This document shows, one piece after another, positions 5,608 through 8,499 of a stretch of 8,499 nucleotides of DNA; the stretch's first letter is position 1; the number at the start of each line of letters is the position of its first letter. The notes beneath the pieces were generated by a model, which made no database searches, was not told where the DNA came from, and saw only the letters and a list, made by a program, of their open reading frames with translations. The stretch lies in the NCBI GenBank assembly GCA_016839425.1, contig JAEOUI010000008.1, forward strand, positions 1 to 8,499, written 5' to 3'. The translations under genes and the position numbers were made by a program. Origin of the DNA: Promethearchaeota archaeon. Lineage in GTDB: Archaea > Asgardarchaeota > Lokiarchaeia > Sigynarchaeales > SOKP01.

Positions 5608-6050
5608 ATGTTTAAAAATTCAAAATCATAGATATCATTAAATCCAAATTCAATTTTAAGAAAATTGAGAATGGCTATATGAGATTTAGCAGTTTATCAA
5701 TGAAACTCACCACGCATTTGAGGTGCAGTGTTGGCGCCATAGCTGCTTTCCTTGCTCATCCAAAATACAGGTCAAATAAAACCCTAATCGATGAAGAAAA
5801 AATACTTATTTTAGGATCTCATGCAAGATGGGCATATATTTTCCATTTAACTAAAGAGGAAGCGCTTGAAGTCATTTCTAGTTGCCTTCCAGAGATTATC
5901 AAGAGGCAACAACCAACAGGAATGTGGAAACGGAAAAATACTAACATATAGACTTATGGAATTCTTAGAACCTTGAAACATACGGGATTCCTTGAACAAA
6001 AAACCTTTCTTCACGATTTATACCAAAGTTATCGAAAAAAACTGACCTAA
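5608..6050 (+). pseudogene. Broken gene: probable frameshift plus in-frame TAG, family unclear
   Basis: The best open segment begins at an internal-looking ATG (5679) and runs to a TAG at 5949-5951, giving 90 residues. The frame reads as protein on both sides. Upstream it stays open back to 5616 (21 residues including FKIIDIIKSKFNF), and an ATG at 5608 joins it if one base is added or two removed in the A5 run at 5614-5618. Downstream of the TAG another 32 codons (TYGILRTLKHTGFLEQK and onward) run to TAA at 6048-6050. The reconstructed product is about 145 residues, mostly helical. The segment RQQPTGMWKR followed by TYGILRTLKHTGFLE resembles the Q-x3-G-x-W helix pattern of squalene-cyclase/prenyltransferase-like repeats, but this is only a resemblance. 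Most likely it is a decayed gene; alternatives are a TAG read as pyrrolysine or a short genuine ORF from 5679. Confidence 0.55.
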
Positions 6051-6314
6051 TCAGAATCCTTAAAATACACAGATTAATATAAAATCCCATTTAGAATGCT
6101 TTCAGAATTAATGAAGTATCTATGTTGCAGATATTATCCCGGTTATCTAAATAAAATTCTATATTGACTCTAATCCTGTAATATCGCTTTGATTTGGCAA
6201 GTAATCACTATTTTGAAAGTGATGTGTCTCAAAATCACACCAGATGGATATATATGATGAATTAAAAGATAATTAGATAATAATCTATATTTGATTAAAA
6301 CGGGAAGAAAAACA
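6051..6314. other. Intergenic leader of the beta-helix gene
   Basis: No convincing gene is present here. A small hairpin ATCACT-(8 nt)-AGTGAT lies at 6204-6223, and a further ATCAC at 6234-6238 could pair with the same GTGAT, so two alternative stems are possible; both are short and may be chance. An 18-codon frame at 6111-6167 has no supporting features. The 3' end carries the probable promoter of the beta-helix gene. Confidence 0.45.
6285..6293 (+). promoter_or_regulatory. Candidate TATA box of the beta-helix gene
   Basis: CTATATTTG is centred about 27 nt before the ATG at 6315, the spacing expected for an archaeal leaderless or short-leader transcript. A second AT-rich block, GATATATATGA (6247-6257), is a less well-placed alternative. 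A weak purine-rich GGGAAG (6302-6307) precedes the ATG. Confidence 0.4.
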
Positions 6315-8499
6315 ATGAAAATTAAACAAAAGTTATATTTAGGAATTTTGATGGTATTCTTTACTACAATTACGCTGTTTTCGGGTATCATTTTTGATAC
6401 AAATTATTATGAAAATTCTATTAGTACCATCAAGAATTCAGGCTCGTACTATTTAGATGCTATTAGCATCAATAACAATTGGGCTTATATATGTTCTACT
6501 TACGATTGGTGCATCGAAGAAGATGGATTTTACATAATTGAAAATGTAACTATTGATACAGGCACATCAATAGATTCTGGTATTTACATCCAAAATTCTC
6601 TAACCGATCCTTTTATCATCAGAAATTGCACGATTTTTAACGCTAATGGAGGCATGGGTGCTGCCATCCATCTGTATAACACTCGTCATGGTATTATCAC
6701 GGGAAATGACTGTTCAAATAATAGAAATGGTATATATCTTCGATACATGTGCGAAAATATCACGGTATCCAACAACACGGTAAATAACAATGCTCAAGCT
6801 GGTATCGTTAGCCAAGCTTATGGCAAGGATATCGTGATTCAAAATAATACGATAAAAAATAATGGACTTTATGGCATCGCACTACAATATGATTATAATG
6901 CGAAAGTTTTAGATAATGTCATGGAATACACGGGAATCACATTGATTGGAATTCAAGGATTTGTAAATAATTATGTGATTTCTCAAAACAACACGATGAA
7001 CACAAAACCTGTCTATTACATTGTTGGACAATCAGGATTAACAAAAACCAATTTTTTAAACGCCGGTCAATTCATTTTAGTTAATTGTGAAGATTCCATC
7101 GTAGAAGATTTAACGATTTCAGATACTTCCGACGCAATATCCTTGCATTATTGCAATAACATAACCATTCAAAACACGACTTTAATAGACAATAGAGGCT
7201 ATGGCGTATATATTAACGGAAGATCTGAAGCGTGCAATAATAATATCTTGCGCAATAATACGATTGCTTCTAATGAATACGGAATTTATCTATGGGGCGC
7301 TTTTAATGGAAAATGCAATGAAAATAAGATAGAAAATAACACATTCTCTTCTAACGAATATGGAATTTATCTTTCCGGGGTCGGTAATGGTGAGTGTATG
7401 GAAAACACAATAAGTAATAACACCTTTGTTGGCGCCAGTCCAATTTGCATTGAATTTGAATACAATTGTCAATTTAATAACGTGATAAATAACAACGCGA
7501 CAGGAAACAATAATTTCATGCGCATTGAATACAATTGCGATAATAACACGATAACTGATAACATTGCAAGCGGTGCAAGTTATCGTAAAATACAAGTTAT
7601 GGGTGGGTCTGATAACAACACGATAAGCTATAACGAACTTTCTGGTGGGAGCAATTCTGGATTATATATTCAAGAGTCCCAAGACAATATTGTGGAATAT
7701 AACACAATTTACGATTGTTACCGTGGAATGTACTTGGATGTAGACGCAAATAATACTTTTATAGCTTATAATGTGGTAAGAGATAATACCATGTATGGGA
7801 TGCTTTTATCGGGTGCGAAAGATAATATCGTATTCAATAACTCTGCTTTTAACACGGTTCCAATTATGGTTCAAGATCAAGGGATCGTGTTAAACTCTGG
7901 ATCGTCAGGAAATTTATTGATGGAAAACTCCGTTTTTGACAATCTATATCACGGAATCGCAATTGTGGATTCTGAAGATAATGTCCTCCTTGGTAATAAC
8001 GCTAGTAACGCATTTTCCAGCGACCAAGACTATGGAATTGCCATGTATGGCTCGAATTACAACAATCTCACGAAGAATACTGCGAATGATAACTCGGAGT
8101 CTGGGATATACTTGAAAGATTGCGATCAAAATAGAATTATCAATAATACTTGCATTGAAATCTCGGGAAACGGTCCAATTCAACAAGATGGAATCATTCT
8201 ACAAGAAGGATGCGATTGGAATGTTCTCGTCGGAAACAATGTTTCTTACAATTCGGAAAGAGGCATTTATTTGTTCGATAATTCGGATTATAATCACATT
8301 GAAGATAACTCGGCATTATTTAATAACATAAATATAATGCTTGAAAAGGAGTGTTCCAATAATATAATCGTAAATAATAATAACACCCATACGGATAGTA
8401 ATGGTGTTGGAATTTACTTATTCAATAACTGCGACGATAACGACATCTATTACAATTTAATCCGCCTGAATTGTTATGGTATTTTGATTGAGAATGGAA
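6315..8499 (+). CDS. Secreted NosD-like right-handed parallel beta-helix protein, partial (3' end missing)
   Basis: An open frame of 728 codons from ATG 6315 runs off the window end without a stop. The N-terminus has a basic start (MKIKQK) and a hydrophobic segment at about 8-27 (a signal peptide or anchor). A short junction with Cys60 and Cys66 (ICSTYDWC) leads into the cap strand FYIIENVTI and then into repeated 22-27 residue rungs of the PbH1/NosD type, such as GIYL...CNNNILRNNTI. Asn is extremely abundant, as in Asn-ladder beta-helices. Such archaeal proteins are cell-surface or S-layer-associated and are often thought to bind polysaccharide or act as adhesins; the exact ligand cannot be inferred. 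Twenty cysteines occur, many at one fixed rung position (C-x-x-N-x-I). No catalytic triad of pectate lyase or polygalacturonase type was recognised. The gene is monocistronic as far as visible and faces away from the methylation genes. Confidence 0.93.
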   Translation, partial: MKIKQKLYLGILMVFFTTITLFSGIIFDTNYYENSISTIKNSGSYYLDAISINNNWAYICSTYDWCIEEDGFYIIENVTIDTGTSIDSGIYIQNSLTDPFIIRNCTIFNANGGMGAAIHLYNTRHGIITGNDCSNNRNGIYLRYMCENITVSNNTVNNNAQAGIVSQAYGKDIVIQNNTIKNNGLYGIALQYDYNAKVLDNVMEYTGITLIGIQGFVNNYVISQNNTMNTKPVYYIVGQSGLTKTNFLNAGQFILVNCEDSIVEDLTISDTSDAISLHYCNNITIQNTTLIDNRGYGVYINGRSEACNNNILRNNTIASNEYGIYLWGAFNGKCNENKIENNTFSSNEYGIYLSGVGNGECMENTISNNTFVGASPICIEFEYNCQFNNVINNNATGNNNFMRIEYNCDNNTITDNIASGASYRKIQVMGGSDNNTISYNELSGGSNSGLYIQESQDNIVEYNTIYDCYRGMYLDVDANNTFIAYNVVRDNTMYGMLLSGAKDNIVFNNSAFNTVPIMVQDQGIVLNSGSSGNLLMENSVFDNLYHGIAIVDSEDNVLLGNNASNAFSSDQDYGIAMYGSNYNNLTKNTANDNSESGIYLKDCDQNRIINNTCIEISGNGPIQQDGIILQEGCDWNVLVGNNVSYNSERGIYLFDNSDYNHIEDNSALFNNINIMLEKECSNNIIVNNNNTHTDSNGVGIYLFNNCDDNDIYYNLIRLNCYGILIENG
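7269..7430 (+). repeat. Two tandem 81-bp (27-residue) rungs in the beta-helix gene
   Basis: Residues 319-345 and 346-372 of the beta-helix protein are aligned copies: both begin SNEYGIYL, have NG-x-C in the middle and NNTF at the end, and agree at about 19 of 27 positions. The DNA is also similar (TCTAATGAATACGGAATTTA against TCTAACGAATATGGAATTTA), mostly with third-position changes. This suggests a duplication of one rung followed by selection on the protein. The Cys residues at 307, 334 and 361 keep the same 27-residue step. Confidence 0.75.

Noticed and set aside
6204..6238. Overlapping short stems that could form a switch-like leader before the beta-helix gene
   Set aside because: Stems are only 5-6 bp, no known riboswitch core is visible, and the probable promoter lies downstream of them, so they would not be in the transcript.
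6170..6391. Minus-strand open frame of 73 codons across the start of the beta-helix gene
   Set aside because: It overlaps the promoter and signal-peptide region of a clear gene on the other strand, and its hydrophobic look comes from antisense AT-rich sequence.
7290..8186. Two minus-strand open frames (7290-7595 and 7944-8186) within the beta-helix gene
   Set aside because: Asn-rich repeats on the plus strand (AAT/AAC) create Ile/Val-rich stop-free antisense frames; nothing supports translation.

Overview
The window looks like a piece of an AT-rich archaeal chromosome. The best evidence is a complete DRG-type GTPase with a TGS domain, a family found in archaea and eukaryotes but not typical of bacteria. 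A stand-alone Mig-like mismatch glycosylase, TATA-like boxes about 27 nt before several start codons, U-rich gene ends and a large NosD-like beta-helix surface protein point the same way. The overall character resembles Asgard-type or methanogen-type archaea, but the window alone does not settle the lineage.

Layout: everything from 1 to 5401 is on the minus strand and everything after about 5600 is on the plus strand, so 5402-5607 is a divergent control region. Reading the minus strand in transcription order from 5401 down gives: an N6-adenine DNA methyltransferase of the Dam/DpnM type (5401-4550); a Mig-type G:T mismatch glycosylase overlapping it by 7 bp (4556-3906); a C5-cytosine DNA methyltransferase (3766-2525); an unrecognised multi-pass membrane protein (2410-1562); the DRG GTPase (1427-291); and the first 57 codons of a GT5 glycogen/starch-synthase-like glycosyltransferase (172 down to 1). 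On the plus strand there is a broken gene remnant (about 5608-6050) with a probable frameshift and an in-frame TAG. It is followed by the first 728 codons of a secreted or anchored right-handed beta-helix protein that runs off the window end (6315-8499).

The most interesting unit is the DNA-methylation block at 2525-5401. The adenine methyltransferase and the glycosylase are translationally coupled, and a cytosine-5 methyltransferase follows. C5 methylation creates a mutational hazard (5mC deaminates to T, giving G:T pairs). The glycosylase carries the Tyr/Asp active-site pair expected of an enzyme that removes that T. No restriction endonuclease is visible, so this is either an orphan epigenetic-marking and repair module or a restriction-modification system that has lost, or hides elsewhere, its nuclease. 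Three GGGAA-containing repeats on the same helical face lie just upstream of the TATA-like box of the operon and may be its operator.
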